Shown: positions 1 through 7,569, counted from the stretch's first letter. The stretch is DNA of 16,474 bases from an uncultured Sphingobacteriales bacterium (GCA_946887085.1 CAMPKG010000029.1:1-16474), one strand, 5' to 3'. The notes: generated by a model from the letters alone, not told the origin. Numbers and translations: made by a program.

Positions 1-70
1 CAAGAATATAATCTGCCCGGTTGTAGGTGGGCATGATGATACTTACGAGCGGGGATTGATTGATTTCCAT
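1..70 (-). CDS. Family 2 glycosyltransferase, N-terminal fragment
   Basis: Reading leftward from the ATG at 70, the first 23 codons give MEINQSPLVSIIMPTYNRAD followed by YIL before the window ends. The block VSIIMPTYNRAD is the typical first beta strand and nucleotide-binding turn of GT-A fold, family 2 glycosyltransferases, which transfer sugars from nucleotide-sugar donors onto envelope polysaccharides or lipids. Only the extreme N-terminus is present, so neither donor nor acceptor can be inferred. The gene diverges from the arylsulfotransferase-like gene at 187, with 116 bases between their start codons. No convincing promoter was seen for it. Confidence 0.8.
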   Translation of the reverse strand, partial: MEINQSPLVSIIMPTYNRADYIL

Positions 71-186
71 TCGACAGTTTAAAAATAGTCAATTCATGAA
101 AATTAGTTCATCTATATATTTACCCATCTTATCCCAATTGATTATGCTATTGCGGCGAACCTTCCTAACTTAACGCATCGACGTTC

Positions 187-1314
187 ATGAAAATTCAATT
201 AACAGCTTTTTCCCTCGTACTTGCCATCTTGTTCTGTGCTTTTAAAAAACAGGGAACGCGAGCACCTTTGTATAAACCCGAGATCTTGTTGACCACTATT
301 TCGCCAGACAAAGTCCGCCCCGTTTATAGTTGCCTTTTGAAATTGAACTACAGTGGTGACACTCTTTTTCACAAAAAATTTACCGGGCTCTTTGTTTCCA
401 ATTTTCAGAGATGGACAGTAAACGGGCAATTACGCTATACCTATTTTATGCAGGACACAAATGCATACCGTATGGAGGGTATTGGCTTCCCCGGCTATGT
501 CGTCATAGCAAATGAAAACCTTGAAGAAATAAAGAGGCTATCTCTGCTTCCGTACGATGATATCACAACAAATAAACAGTACGCACTTGATGAGCACGCT
601 TTTATCCTGCTAGATGATAATCATTACATCGCTTTAGCCTATTATGAAAAGTCTCCGACTAACATCCCGCACGATTTAAATCCTGCCAGAGGCATCAAAG
701 TGGTCGCCTGCATAATTCAAGAAGTAGTTGATGGCAAAGTCGTGTGGCAATGGGATGCAACAAAATATCCTGAATTTTACAAAAGCAGTGTTGAAAAGAA
801 TAATTTTTCCAATACCGCAAAAACCCAGGACTATCTCCACGTCAACTCCATGTTCATTGATAGGCGTGACAATAATCTTATTGTATCGTGCCGCAATACC
901 AATCAGGTGATCAAGATCAACCGAAAAACCGGTAATGTTATCTGGCGTCTTGGCGGAGAGAATAGCGATTTTCCGTTGTCACAGCAACAGTACTTCCTTC
1001 GCCAGCACCACGCAACACTTGTAGATGAAGGCCGGACATTATTGTTATTTGACAATGGCGAGCTTCATATACGTCCTCAAGCTCGTGTGCTCGAATTCGA
1101 ATTAGACGAAAAGAATAAAAAGGTAAAAGGATTCAAAGCCTATAATGTGCCAGCCCCTTTTGCGCCACTGCGTGGTTCGGTTCAAAAAATAGCCACCTCC
1201 TATTTCATAGGAGGTGGCTTGGCCAGTTATGTTATGGAGGTTGATCCCAAAACAGGCAACAAAAGCTTTTTCAGAACATTCATTTATGCACCTTACCGCG
1301 CGCTAAAGTATTAA
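187..1314 (+). CDS. Arylsulfotransferase (ASST)-like secreted protein
   Basis: The 375-residue protein starts with a basic-hydrophobic export signal (about residues 1-18). No lipobox fits: the Cys at 17 is preceded by Phe. Residues about 215-300 carry the ASST-family blocks: HVNSM at 218, a beta-propeller strand ending in VIWRLGG, then RQHHATL around 272-278 and LLFDNG. ASST enzymes move a sulfate group between phenolic compounds in the periplasm through an active-site histidine; H218, H274 and H275 are the candidate catalytic or substrate-binding residues. Relatives annotated aryl-sulfate sulfotransferase are common in Bacteroidota, usually with unknown substrates. The ATG at 187 is the first start before the signal peptide. 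The gene converges on corA with 4 bases between the stops, and its 3' end contains a 13-bp perfect inverted repeat that probably terminates corA. Sulfotransfer itself is inferred from the fold. Confidence 0.75.
   Translation: MKIQLTAFSLVLAILFCAFKKQGTRAPLYKPEILLTTISPDKVRPVYSCLLKLNYSGDTLFHKKFTGLFVSNFQRWTVNGQLRYTYFMQDTNAYRMEGIGFPGYVVIANENLEEIKRLSLLPYDDITTNKQYALDEHAFILLDDNHYIALAYYEKSPTNIPHDLNPARGIKVVACIIQEVVDGKVVWQWDATKYPEFYKSSVEKNNFSNTAKTQDYLHVNSMFIDRRDNNLIVSCRNTNQVIKINRKTGNVIWRLGGENSDFPLSQQQYFLRQHHATLVDEGRTLLLFDNGELHIRPQARVLEFELDEKNKKVKGFKAYNVPAPFAPLRGSVQKIATSYFIGGGLASYVMEVDPKTGNKSFFRTFIYAPYRALKY
1183..1219 (-). terminator. Rho-independent terminator for corA, embedded in the opposing gene
   Basis: On the minus strand AGCCACCTCCTAT (1219-1207) pairs perfectly with ATAGGAGGTGGCT (1203-1191) around the 3-base loop at 1206-1204. 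One A (1190) and six T (1189-1184) follow. This has the shape of a textbook intrinsic terminator. It starts 100 bases past the corA stop at 1319 and lies wholly within the coding sequence of the convergent arylsulfotransferase-like gene. On the plus strand no T-run follows, so it should act only on leftward transcripts. Confidence 0.85.
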
Positions 1315-1318
1315 GGCG

Positions 1319-2428
1319 CTAAAACCATCCCTTCCTTTTAAACCAGATCAACATCAATAAAGGTATCGCCAGCATGATGGCTACGGTTACATAGAAACCC
1401 ATCTGCTGGTGGGCCAGTGGTATCACGTCGAAGTTCATACCGAAGATGCCGCCGATGACCGTAGCGGGAGCCATGAGTGTGGCCAGCAGCGTAAACACTT
1501 TCATGATCTCATTCATGCGCAGGTTTATCTGGCTCATGGAGAGGTCCTGCAGGTTCATCACCATGTCGCGGTGGTTCTCTACATATTCATTCGCCTGGGT
1601 AATATGGTCGTAAACGTCTTTGTAGTATTTCTCATGCCGTTCTTCCAGCAGGTCGCTCTCACTTCTGATAAAACTGTTCACCAGCTCGCGCACCGGCATT
1701 ACCGAGCGCCGCATCACCATGATCTCCCTTCTCAATATGCTGATCTTACCGAGCGCGGCTCGCTCTTTCTGTAATATCAGTGCATCCTCCAGGCGTTCAA
1801 TACGTTCGTTGATCTTATCGATGATACTGAAGTAGCTGTCAACAATAATATCGATGAGACTATAGCACAAATAATCGGCCTGGCTGTTCCTTAATTTCGG
1901 GTTGCCCGCCCTCAGCCTGTCTCGCACAGGGTCAAATACATCGCGCTTCGGGTCTTCCTGGAAGGAGATGACAAAACCCTTTCCCAGCACTATACTTACC
2001 TGCTCGGTTTCTATCTGGCCTGTACCCTCGTTATAGTAGAGCATCGGCAGCAGGCAAAAGATCACGTCCCCTGTTTCATCCATCTTGGCACGCTGGCCGA
2101 TGCTCAGGATATCTTCTATTACCAGCGGGTGTATGTTATAGCAGGCGCAAAGCTCTTCCACCTCTGCTTTCTTCAGCCCGTCCACATTTATCCAGGTTAT
2201 GGTGTTTACATTGGCGGAGCACTGACAGGCCTCGACAAAGGAGATATTGTTTTCAGTGAGCGTAGTGCTGTTATAATCGAAGATCGTATATACAGGATTG
2301 ACGATCTCCGCACGGGCAACGTGTGCCCTTGCCGGGTTATACGAAGCGATAGGTTTGCGCTTGGTATAGTTCCAGGCCCATTCGGGCAGTAATTTTGCCA
2401 GTCCTTTTAACCTTGCTTTGGCACTCAT
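1319..2428 (-). CDS. corA: CorA-type magnesium/cobalt transporter
   Basis: The 369-residue protein has the CorA layout: a long soluble N-terminal funnel domain with a helical region rich in charged residues (about 180-305), then two C-terminal membrane helices (about 308-328 and 343-363). The GMN signature follows the first helix (G330-M331-N332, in GIFGMNF), and the protein ends in a basic KRKGWF tail. CorA forms a pentameric inner-membrane channel that takes up Mg2+ and also passes Co2+ or Ni2+; the GMN loop is the ion selectivity entrance. The ATG at 2428 gives a normal family length. The gene diverges from the cyclophilin gene at 2533. No Mg2+-sensing leader was recognised in the short upstream region. 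Its terminator lies about 100 bases beyond the stop, inside the facing gene. Confidence 0.94.
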   Translation of the reverse strand: MSAKARLKGLAKLLPEWAWNYTKRKPIASYNPARAHVARAEIVNPVYTIFDYNSTTLTENNISFVEACQCSANVNTITWINVDGLKKAEVEELCACYNIHPLVIEDILSIGQRAKMDETGDVIFCLLPMLYYNEGTGQIETEQVSIVLGKGFVISFQEDPKRDVFDPVRDRLRAGNPKLRNSQADYLCYSLIDIIVDSYFSIIDKINERIERLEDALILQKERAALGKISILRREIMVMRRSVMPVRELVNSFIRSESDLLEERHEKYYKDVYDHITQANEYVENHRDMVMNLQDLSMSQINLRMNEIMKVFTLLATLMAPATVIGGIFGMNFDVIPLAHQQMGFYVTVAIMLAIPLLMLIWFKRKGWF

Positions 2429-2478
2429 ACTTATCTAAAAGCTAATATAAAACTATATTTACGAAAACAGCCCGGAGG

Positions 2479-2507
2479 CCGCAGTTGCGAAGCAACGCGG
2501 TTTTTTG
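2479..2507 (+). terminator. Terminator-like hairpin ahead of the cyclophilin gene
   Basis: CCGC (2479-2482) and GTTGC (2484-2488) pair with GCAAC (2492-2496) and GCGG (2497-2500), giving a 9-bp GC-rich stem with one bulged A (2483) and a GAA loop. Six T (2501-2506) follow. This is an intrinsic-terminator shape on the plus strand only. No plus-strand gene lies directly upstream: corA is divergent. It could therefore stop transcripts running antisense to corA, act as an attenuator in a cyclophilin leader, or be an operator overlapping the candidate promoter at 2485-2515. Confidence 0.55.
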
Positions 2508-2515
2508 TAATTATG
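2485..2515 (+). promoter_or_regulatory. Candidate promoter of the cyclophilin cluster
   Basis: TTG at 2485-2487 is followed after 20 bases by TAATTATG (2508-2515), which matches five of the six fixed positions of the Bacteroidota -7 box TAnnTTTG. Spacing fits the usual -33/-7 arrangement and predicts a leader of about 10 bases before the ATG at 2533. The -33 element sits inside the hairpin at 2479-2500. A second partial -7 box, TATATTTA at 2454-2461, lies upstream of the hairpin and would place the hairpin in the transcript. Confidence 0.35.
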
Positions 2516-2532
2516 CGCAACAATTTACAGAT

Positions 2533-3204
2533 ATGAAAAAAATTCTTTTAGCACTATTTAGCATCTGCTTTGCTATCTCCCTATTTGCTCAGAAGAAAAA
2601 CGAGGATAAAATTACCATCGAGACCGAATACGGTAAGATAGTTTTGGCCCTGTACGAGAATACGCCTAAACACCGCGACAATATGATGAAGCTGGTGAAG
2701 GATAAATTCTATGACAGCACGCTCTTCCACCGGGTGATACCGACTTTCGTGATACAGGGTGGCGACCCTGATTCTAAAAAAGCGGCACCGGGACAGGGGC
2801 TTGGAGAGGGCGACCTTGGCTATAAAGTACCGGCAGAGATCAATTCGGTAAACTTCCACCGCCGTGGTGCGTTGGGTATGGCCCGCGATAACAATCCCGA
2901 AAAAGCTTCTTCGGCCTGCCAATTCTATATTGTTGTTGGCCGCAAGTATACCGATGACGAGCTGAACAACATTTCCTCTAAAACAGGAAGGAAATTTACT
3001 CCTGTACAGCGCAGCATTTATAAAACCCAGGGCGGCACACCACATCTTGATGGCAACTATACTGTATATGGTATTGTTGAAGAAGGCATGGATATTGTTG
3101 ATAAAATAGCCAACGAGGCACGCAACCCTGCCGACCGTCCTGATAAAGACATTAAGATGATCAAGGTACGGATGAAGAAGAAAAAGAAATTTTTGTTGTT
3201 CTAA
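2533..3204 (+). CDS. Exported peptidyl-prolyl cis-trans isomerase, cyclophilin type
   Basis: An export signal (residues 1-20, ending SLFAQ) leads into a cyclophilin domain that catalyses cis-trans isomerisation of X-Pro bonds, here presumably in the periplasm. Family blocks are clear: FHRVIP with the catalytic Arg at 67, IQGGDP at 75, GMARDNNPEKASSACQFYI around 115-133, and HLDGNYTVYG at 171-180. The Trp that binds cyclosporin in human cyclophilin A is replaced by His171. An insertion at about 137-168 separates the last two blocks. The C-terminus is very basic (five Lys in a row). The ATG at 2533 is chosen over the in-frame TTG at 2485 because it begins directly at the signal peptide. The LptF/G-like gene follows after 9 bases, suggesting co-transcription. 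Confidence 0.93.
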   Translation: MKKILLALFSICFAISLFAQKKNEDKITIETEYGKIVLALYENTPKHRDNMMKLVKDKFYDSTLFHRVIPTFVIQGGDPDSKKAAPGQGLGEGDLGYKVPAEINSVNFHRRGALGMARDNNPEKASSACQFYIVVGRKYTDDELNNISSKTGRKFTPVQRSIYKTQGGTPHLDGNYTVYGIVEEGMDIVDKIANEARNPADRPDKDIKMIKVRMKKKKKFLLF

Positions 3205-3213
3205 ATAAGGAAT

Positions 3214-4260
3214 GTGACGCGATCTCAATCAAGTAAGCAGAACCGGGTTGCATTATTCAGTTTTGTCTCCAGCTATCTTTTTATTCTTGCGCTGATGGTT
3301 GGGCAATTCTGGTGGCTTTACTATGATGAACTTATTGGTAAAGAAGTTGGAATGGGCGGTTATACCGCCTTTTCTTTTTTGAGCGCGCTTTCAATGTCTG
3401 CCATTGCCCTACCATTGGCAGCTGCTATTTGCGGAGCAGTAGAGTATAGAATGGCTTGCTGCGCCAATACTGGTCCGCTACGTCTGCGACGATTAGTCAT
3501 CAGAGCTTCCGGATTCGCAATTGCAGCTTTTTTTCTCGCTGCATTTCTTGTTCCACCGGCTAATTTGAGATCCCTTTCGCTTTTGTACAGCATACGAAAT
3601 GCAGCAGTAGGAGAGCCCCTGCAAAAAACCGATCTATCACTTTTTGAAGACGCGCCGATGGCTCAAAATATCATAGAATTATATACCGCAAAATGGGACT
3701 TAGATTCTAAGATCGATAGCATAAGGCAACAAATCATTACCAGCGCAGGGGAGAATATAGATGAGCAATTCAAAGCATCATTTTTTACTGATAGTTTGTT
3801 GCAAACACTAAATATCTCAAGAGAAAGTATTGCCGCTGCTGAATCTTCACATCTAGACGTAATAAATGATAACAACAGTATTGCAATTATACATGTACAG
3901 GATTATGGTGTCCAACACTTCAAGCTAAAGCAGCTGCAACAATTTATAATTCAACCCTTCAGGCAGGCCCTCTTGGCTCTATTACTATTTATATCAGGTG
4001 CTTTTTTGGGCATATGGAATAGGCGGAACAAATTGTTATTACTGGTAATTGGTATGTGGTTTGTTTGGATACCCGTTGTATATGTTGGCGACAACTATCT
4101 GAAAAAACTCCTCTACGCGCAAAAGACGCATGTATATTTTACAGAGCTGGCTAGTTGCATGTTACTGGCTGTTTTATGTGCCATACTCTACGCAGTTACA
4201 ACCAAATCGCTTCGCACCGTAGAGAATATTTCAATTTTCGATTTGCAGAAAAATGATTGA
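3214..4260 (+). CDS. LptF/LptG (YjgP/YjgQ) family permease, apparently lacking the jellyroll domain
   Basis: LptF and LptG are the membrane subunits of the LptB2FG complex, which extracts lipopolysaccharide from the inner membrane. The 348-residue protein has the 3+3 helix layout of that family: membrane segments near 14-34, 53-75, 99-114, then 250-268, 273-291 and 309-328. Family-like blocks are YYDELIGKEVG (36-46), IALPLA (64-69), VPPANLRSLSLLYSIR (113-128) and LFISGAFLG (258-266), resembling DDLVGKG, MALPLA, LPxANxxxxSLLYDxR and LFFxGAPLG of Bacteroidota homologues. The periplasmic part between helices 3 and 4 is only about 130 residues and mostly helical and charged; I see no clear beta-jellyroll, the domain that hands lipopolysaccharide to LptC. 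The start is taken as GTG 3214, since the ATG at 3212 runs straight into TGA. It overlaps the next gene by 8 bases. The bases appear more AT-rich than the neighbours. The assignment is by remembered family pattern, so transport of LPS is not certain. Confidence 0.6.
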   Translation: MTRSQSSKQNRVALFSFVSSYLFILALMVGQFWWLYYDELIGKEVGMGGYTAFSFLSALSMSAIALPLAAAICGAVEYRMACCANTGPLRLRRLVIRASGFAIAAFFLAAFLVPPANLRSLSLLYSIRNAAVGEPLQKTDLSLFEDAPMAQNIIELYTAKWDLDSKIDSIRQQIITSAGENIDEQFKASFFTDSLLQTLNISRESIAAAESSHLDVINDNNSIAIIHVQDYGVQHFKLKQLQQFIIQPFRQALLALLLFISGAFLGIWNRRNKLLLLVIGMWFVWIPVVYVGDNYLKKLLYAQKTHVYFTELASCMLLAVLCAILYAVTTKSLRTVENISIFDLQKND

Positions 4261-5029
4261 CCATCCCCGGAAATTAAAGGCACTGCTCGACGAGAAGGTA
4301 AGGCTGTACAACCAGCCTTCTTTTATTTTAAAAGATCCTGTTTCTATTCCTCATCGTTTCAGCAAAAAGCAGGATATAGAAATTTCAGGGTTGTTTGCAG
4401 CCGTACTTGCCTGGGGCAACCGCACTTCTATCATCAACAATTGCACACGGCTCATGGACTGGATGGATAATGCGCCGCACCAGTTCATCGTTCATCATCA
4501 GCAAACCGATCTGAAAAAATTTCTCGGCTTTGCGCACCGCACTTTCAATGCTACCGACCTGCTTTATTTCATAGAATTCCTGCAATATCATTACAGCAGC
4601 CACTCATCGCTGGAAGATGCATTTGCGCCGGGGAAAGCATATAAAGAAGACTCTGTTGAACAGGCGTTGATACATTTTCATAATTACTTCTTCTCGATAG
4701 AACATCCCGAACGCACACGAAAACATATCTCCACCCCTGCACGTAAATCTGCGTGCAAGCGCATTAATATGTACCTGCGGTGGATGGTGCGTAAAGACAA
4801 ACAGGGCGTAGACTTCGGCATCTGGAAAAAAATAAGCCCCCGGCAGCTGGTGTGCCCACTGGACGTACATGTAGCGCGGGTCGCCCACAGGCTGGAGTTG
4901 TTGGAGAATGATAAGTCGAACTGGAGCAACGCACTGCAGCTCACCTACCATCTCCGCGAACTCAACCGCGACGACCCGGCCGTGTATGACTATGCATTAT
5001 TTGGTATGGGAATGGCTGAACGTTTCTAA
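4253..5029 (+). CDS. TIGR02757 / DUF2400 family protein
   Basis: The 258-residue protein matches the family known as TIGR02757: an N-terminal LAAVLAWGNR-like block (here LFAAVLAWGNRTSI, 47-60), HRTFNATDL at 95-103, and the C-terminal block CKRINMYLRWMVRKD (168-182) with VDFGIW and CPLDVHVARVA (201-211). The helical C-terminal half, with a Lys-Arg pair and the CPLDVHV segment, recalls helix-hairpin-helix DNA glycosylases such as the archaeal 8-oxoguanine enzyme; base-excision activity is an inference, and the family is formally uncharacterised. The start ATG overlaps the end of the LptF/G-like gene by 8 bases, so translation is probably coupled. The TAA stop overlaps the TAG stop of the convergent hom gene. 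Length and motifs appear complete. Confidence 0.82.
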   Translation: MIDHPRKLKALLDEKVRLYNQPSFILKDPVSIPHRFSKKQDIEISGLFAAVLAWGNRTSIINNCTRLMDWMDNAPHQFIVHHQQTDLKKFLGFAHRTFNATDLLYFIEFLQYHYSSHSSLEDAFAPGKAYKEDSVEQALIHFHNYFFSIEHPERTRKHISTPARKSACKRINMYLRWMVRKDKQGVDFGIWKKISPRQLVCPLDVHVARVAHRLELLENDKSNWSNALQLTYHLRELNRDDPAVYDYALFGMGMAERF

Positions 5030-6276
5030 GCCAGCTCCGGCACTTCTACTTTCTCCTGCTGCTTTACGATCTTCTCATCCACAAAAGCATCGGGCAACAG
5101 TATCAGCGAAGCATTTTTCTTCTTCCACCAGCTGGTGTCCAGCAATTGCGAGAAATGGATGATGCCTACTACAAAACAACGCTTATCGTTGCTGCTCCAT
5201 TCTTCTATCTTACTAAAGCGTTCATGCGGCACATGGAATAATCCCTCGTAGCTCACGTAGATACGCAGGTAGACATCGTTGGTGAGTTTTGCTTTCTGAG
5301 AACGCAGTTTTTTGTATTCGTATTTATAACCATAGCGCAAAGCGGATATGTCACTCAACACGGCAGAAGCTGTCGGGAAGCTGCCCGCTCCCTTCCCATA
5401 GAAGAATTGTTTATCGGCGAAACCACTTTCAATCACCACTCCGTTGTACTCGTTGCGCACATTGTACAGCTGGCAGCCCGGCTCTACGAATTGCGGCAAT
5501 ACAAATGCGGCTATCTTACCATCGGCCTGCTTATGCGCCTGTGCTACCAGTTTTATTTCGTAGCCTTTTTCTTTTGCATACACTGCATCGTGATCCTGTA
5601 ATTGCTGGATGCCCGTGTGCACGATAGCGGAAGGATGTTCAACGATGCCATAACCATGTGCCAGCAGTATGGATAGCTTGTTCACCGCGTCGATGCCTGC
5701 AATGTCAAGCGTGGGATCGCTTTCTGCAAAACCTTCTACCTGTGCCTGTAACAACGCTTCCTGGAAATCGAGTTTGTCTTGCGATATGCGGGTGAGTATA
5801 TAATTGGTAGAACCGTTGACAATGCCGCTGATGCCTGCCAGCAGATCGTTATCGTAATACTCTTCAAGGTTGCGGATGACCGGGATACTGGCGCAACATG
5901 CGGCTTCATACAGGAATGGCACGTTGTGTTTTTCCTGCAGTTTCAGAAGCTCGGGCAGGTGCTCGGCTATCAGTTTTTTGTTGGCGCTTACTACGGCTTT
6001 GCCGTTCTTCAGCGCTGTTGTCACTATATAGTGCGCTGCTTCTGCATCATCTATGAGTTCTACGATCACGTTGATGCTTTCATCCTGCAGCAACAGCTCG
6101 GCATCGGTCGTAAAAAGTTCAGCCGATGCTTCACGTTTTTTCTCCGGGTGTTTGATACATACTTTGGTGATGCCTGCATTGAGCGATGGTGTTTGCTGCA
6201 ATACTTTGTACAGGCCGCTACCTACTACGCCAAAGCCAAAAAGGCCGATGTTGAGTTTCTTCGTTTGAATAGACAT
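5026..6276 (-). CDS. hom: Homoserine dehydrogenase
   Basis: Homoserine dehydrogenase reduces aspartate semialdehyde to homoserine with NAD(P)H, the branch point toward methionine, threonine and isoleucine. The 416-residue protein begins with a Rossmann motif GFGVVG (14-19). It has SANKK (98-102), the catalytic-domain signature NGSTNYIL (154-161), and GFAESDPTLDIAGIDAVNK, in which E185, D196 and K200 reproduce the spacing of the catalytic Glu, Asp and Lys of the yeast enzyme. The last 90 residues (about 325-416) do not look like a standard ACT domain to me; they contain LRIYVSYEGLFHVP and FVVGIIHFSQLLD and may be a divergent regulatory domain. It lies 42 bases downstream of the metB-like gene and should share its SAM-responsive leader. 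Its stop overlaps that of the TIGR02757 gene, leaving no intergenic terminator. Confidence 0.93.
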   Translation of the reverse strand: MSIQTKKLNIGLFGFGVVGSGLYKVLQQTPSLNAGITKVCIKHPEKKREASAELFTTDAELLLQDESINVIVELIDDAEAAHYIVTTALKNGKAVVSANKKLIAEHLPELLKLQEKHNVPFLYEAACCASIPVIRNLEEYYDNDLLAGISGIVNGSTNYILTRISQDKLDFQEALLQAQVEGFAESDPTLDIAGIDAVNKLSILLAHGYGIVEHPSAIVHTGIQQLQDHDAVYAKEKGYEIKLVAQAHKQADGKIAAFVLPQFVEPGCQLYNVRNEYNGVVIESGFADKQFFYGKGAGSFPTASAVLSDISALRYGYKYEYKKLRSQKAKLTNDVYLRIYVSYEGLFHVPHERFSKIEEWSSNDKRCFVVGIIHFSQLLDTSWWKKKNASLILLPDAFVDEKIVKQQEKVEVPELA

Positions 6277-6318
6277 TGTTCTTGATTTTTGTTTAGACAG
6301 TTAATTGTTGCTATTTAA

Positions 6319-7497
6319 TTATTGAAAAGCAGCTATTGCTTCGTTTGTATTGATGTTGATCTTTTCCAGTGCCTGCTCCAGGTCTTTCACCAGGTCGGCG
6401 GCGTCTTCTAATCCTACACTCAGGCGCACCAGGCTATCAGCTACGCCAGCTGCATGGCGTTTTTCTGTTGGTATCGATTTATGTGTCATCGTAGCAGGAT
6501 GACAAAGCAGGCTTTTCACACCACCCAGGCTTTCTGCCAGCTTGAAGAGTTTGGTGTTACACACTACATTCTTCGCTGCTTCTTCAGTATCGGTCTTCAA
6601 CGTAAACGTTACGATACCGCCGAAGCCAGATTGTTGTTTGGCTGCTATGGCGTGGTTAGGATGTGATCTCAGTCCGGGATAAAATACTTTATCAACTGCA
6701 GGATGCTGCTCCAGGTATTCTGCTACCACTTGTGCATTGATGCAATGCTGCTGCACACGCAGGTGCAGGGTTTCCACGCCACGTATCACCAGCCAGCTAT
6801 CGTGAGGAGATAGAATAGCGCCGCTTGCATTCTGTATGAATTTTATCTGCTCGCCTATCTCATCGCTGGCCGATACAACCAATCCTGCTATCAGGTCGCT
6901 ATGGCCGCCTAGGTATTTGGTAGCGCTGTGTATCACGATGTCTGCTCCCAGCTCTATCGGCCTTTGCAATACGGGTGAGGCAAACGTATTGTCGACGCAC
7001 AGCAGTATGTTATTTTGCTTCGCGATCTTAGCGATGGCAGCAATATCGCTGATCTTGAGCGTTGGATTGGTCGGGCTTTCCAGCCAGATGAGTTTGGTGT
7101 TGGGCGTGATAGCATCGATCACGTTCAAGATATCGGTCGTATCAGTATAGTTCACCTTGATACCGAACTTGGCATAGATGTGCGTAAACAGCCTGAACGC
7201 GCCACCGTAGATATCATCGACTGCCAGTATCTCATCGCTGCTTTGCAGCAGCTTTACTACTGCGTCGATAGCGGCCAGCCCGCTGGCGAAAGCAGACCCG
7301 CGCTTGCCGCCTTCCAGTTGGGCGATGATGTTTTCCAGTGTTTCCCTCGTGGGGTTATTACTGCGGGCATAGTCGTAGCCCTTGTTTACCCCGGGCGCTT
7401 CCTGCACGTAGGTAGAAGTCTGGTAAATAGGCACCGATACAGAACCTGTAAGTGGATCTACCGGAATGCTGTGGATGAGTGTTGTTGCGTTGCTCAT
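6319..7497 (-). CDS. metB: Cystathionine gamma-synthase-type trans-sulfuration enzyme
   Basis: This is a 392-residue PLP-dependent enzyme of the Cys/Met metabolism family. It shows [11 protein letters not shown] (21-31), [13 protein letters not shown] with the phosphate-binding region near R45, [11 protein letters not shown] with the stacking Tyr at 97, the cofactor-pairing Asp in [10 protein letters not shown] (D169), and the Schiff-base Lys in [12 protein letters not shown] (K194). The family includes cystathionine gamma-synthase, cystathionine gamma-lyase, O-acetylhomoserine sulfhydrylase and methionine gamma-lyase, which sequence inspection alone separates poorly. The SAM riboswitch and the partner hom gene favour an anabolic role in methionine synthesis, so metB is the best guess. 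The ATG at 7497 has no Shine-Dalgarno sequence. The 11 bases just before it form one arm of an inverted repeat whose other arm lies in an upstream 19-codon ORF in the same frame. Confidence 0.88.
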   Translation of the reverse strand: MSNATTLIHSIPVDPLTGSVSVPIYQTSTYVQEAPGVNKGYDYARSNNPTRETLENIIAQLEGGKRGSAFASGLAAIDAVVKLLQSSDEILAVDDIYGGAFRLFTHIYAKFGIKVNYTDTTDILNVIDAITPNTKLIWLESPTNPTLKISDIAAIAKIAKQNNILLCVDNTFASPVLQRPIELGADIVIHSATKYLGGHSDLIAGLVVSASDEIGEQIKFIQNASGAILSPHDSWLVIRGVETLHLRVQQHCINAQVVAEYLEQHPAVDKVFYPGLRSHPNHAIAAKQQSGFGGIVTFTLKTDTEEAAKNVVCNTKLFKLAESLGGVKSLLCHPATMTHKSIPTEKRHAAGVADSLVRLSVGLEDAADLVKDLEQALEKININTNEAIAAFQ

Positions 7498-7560
7498 TAT
7501 TCTTTGGTTTTAAATTGTGACAAACGAATATGTTCGCGTACGCACACTTACCAAAGAATA
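7498..7560 (-). promoter_or_regulatory. 11-bp inverted repeat that can mask the metB start region
   Basis: On the minus strand TATTCTTTGGT (7560-7550) is perfectly complementary to ACCAAAGAATA (7508-7498), with 41 bases between. The second arm ends directly before the metB ATG at 7497. The first arm lies within codons 4 to 7 of the leader ORF at 7510-7569. In the mRNA this pairing would cover the ribosome landing site of metB unless ribosomes translating the leader ORF open it. The complementarity is seen directly; the switching role is inference. Confidence 0.6.
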
Positions 7561-7569
7561 TCTTACCAT
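7510..7569 (-). CDS. 19-codon leader ORF upstream of metB
   Basis: The ATG at 7569 opens an ORF of 19 codons (MVRYSLVSVRTRTYSFVTI) ending in TAA at 7512-7510, 12 bases before the metB ATG and in the same frame as metB. It is preceded by AAGGAGG with 5 bases of spacing, the strongest Shine-Dalgarno sequence found in the window. It lies downstream of the riboswitch terminator, so it is made only when transcription reads through. The peptide is not rich in Met or Cys; it has three Thr and ends in Ile, too little to claim classical attenuation. More likely, if it is translated, it couples initiation to metB, because its codons 4-7 pair with the metB start region. Its existence as a translated gene is unproven. 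Confidence 0.5.
   Translation of the reverse strand: MVRYSLVSVRTRTYSFVTI

Noticed and set aside
93..195. 12-base direct repeat TTCATGAAAATT at 93-104 and 184-195, the first copy opening a 25-codon ORF (96-173).
   Set aside because: The copies are short and AT-rich, the ORF has no start signal, and a local duplication around the start codon cannot be separated from chance.
2485..2532. N-terminal extension of the cyclophilin from the TTG at 2485.
   Set aside because: The extra 16 residues would precede a standard signal peptide and overlap the hairpin and the candidate -7 box.
4820..4870. Possible hom terminator inside the TIGR02757 gene: a T-run on the minus strand after a GC-rich segment.
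   Set aside because: The best stem is only 4-5 bp with wobble pairs, unlike the convincing corA terminator; the A-run is explained by Lys codons.
5296..5316. CTG-AGAACG-CAG followed by six T on the plus strand, a possible terminator of the cyclophilin cluster within hom.
   Set aside because: The 3-bp stem is too short to be credible.
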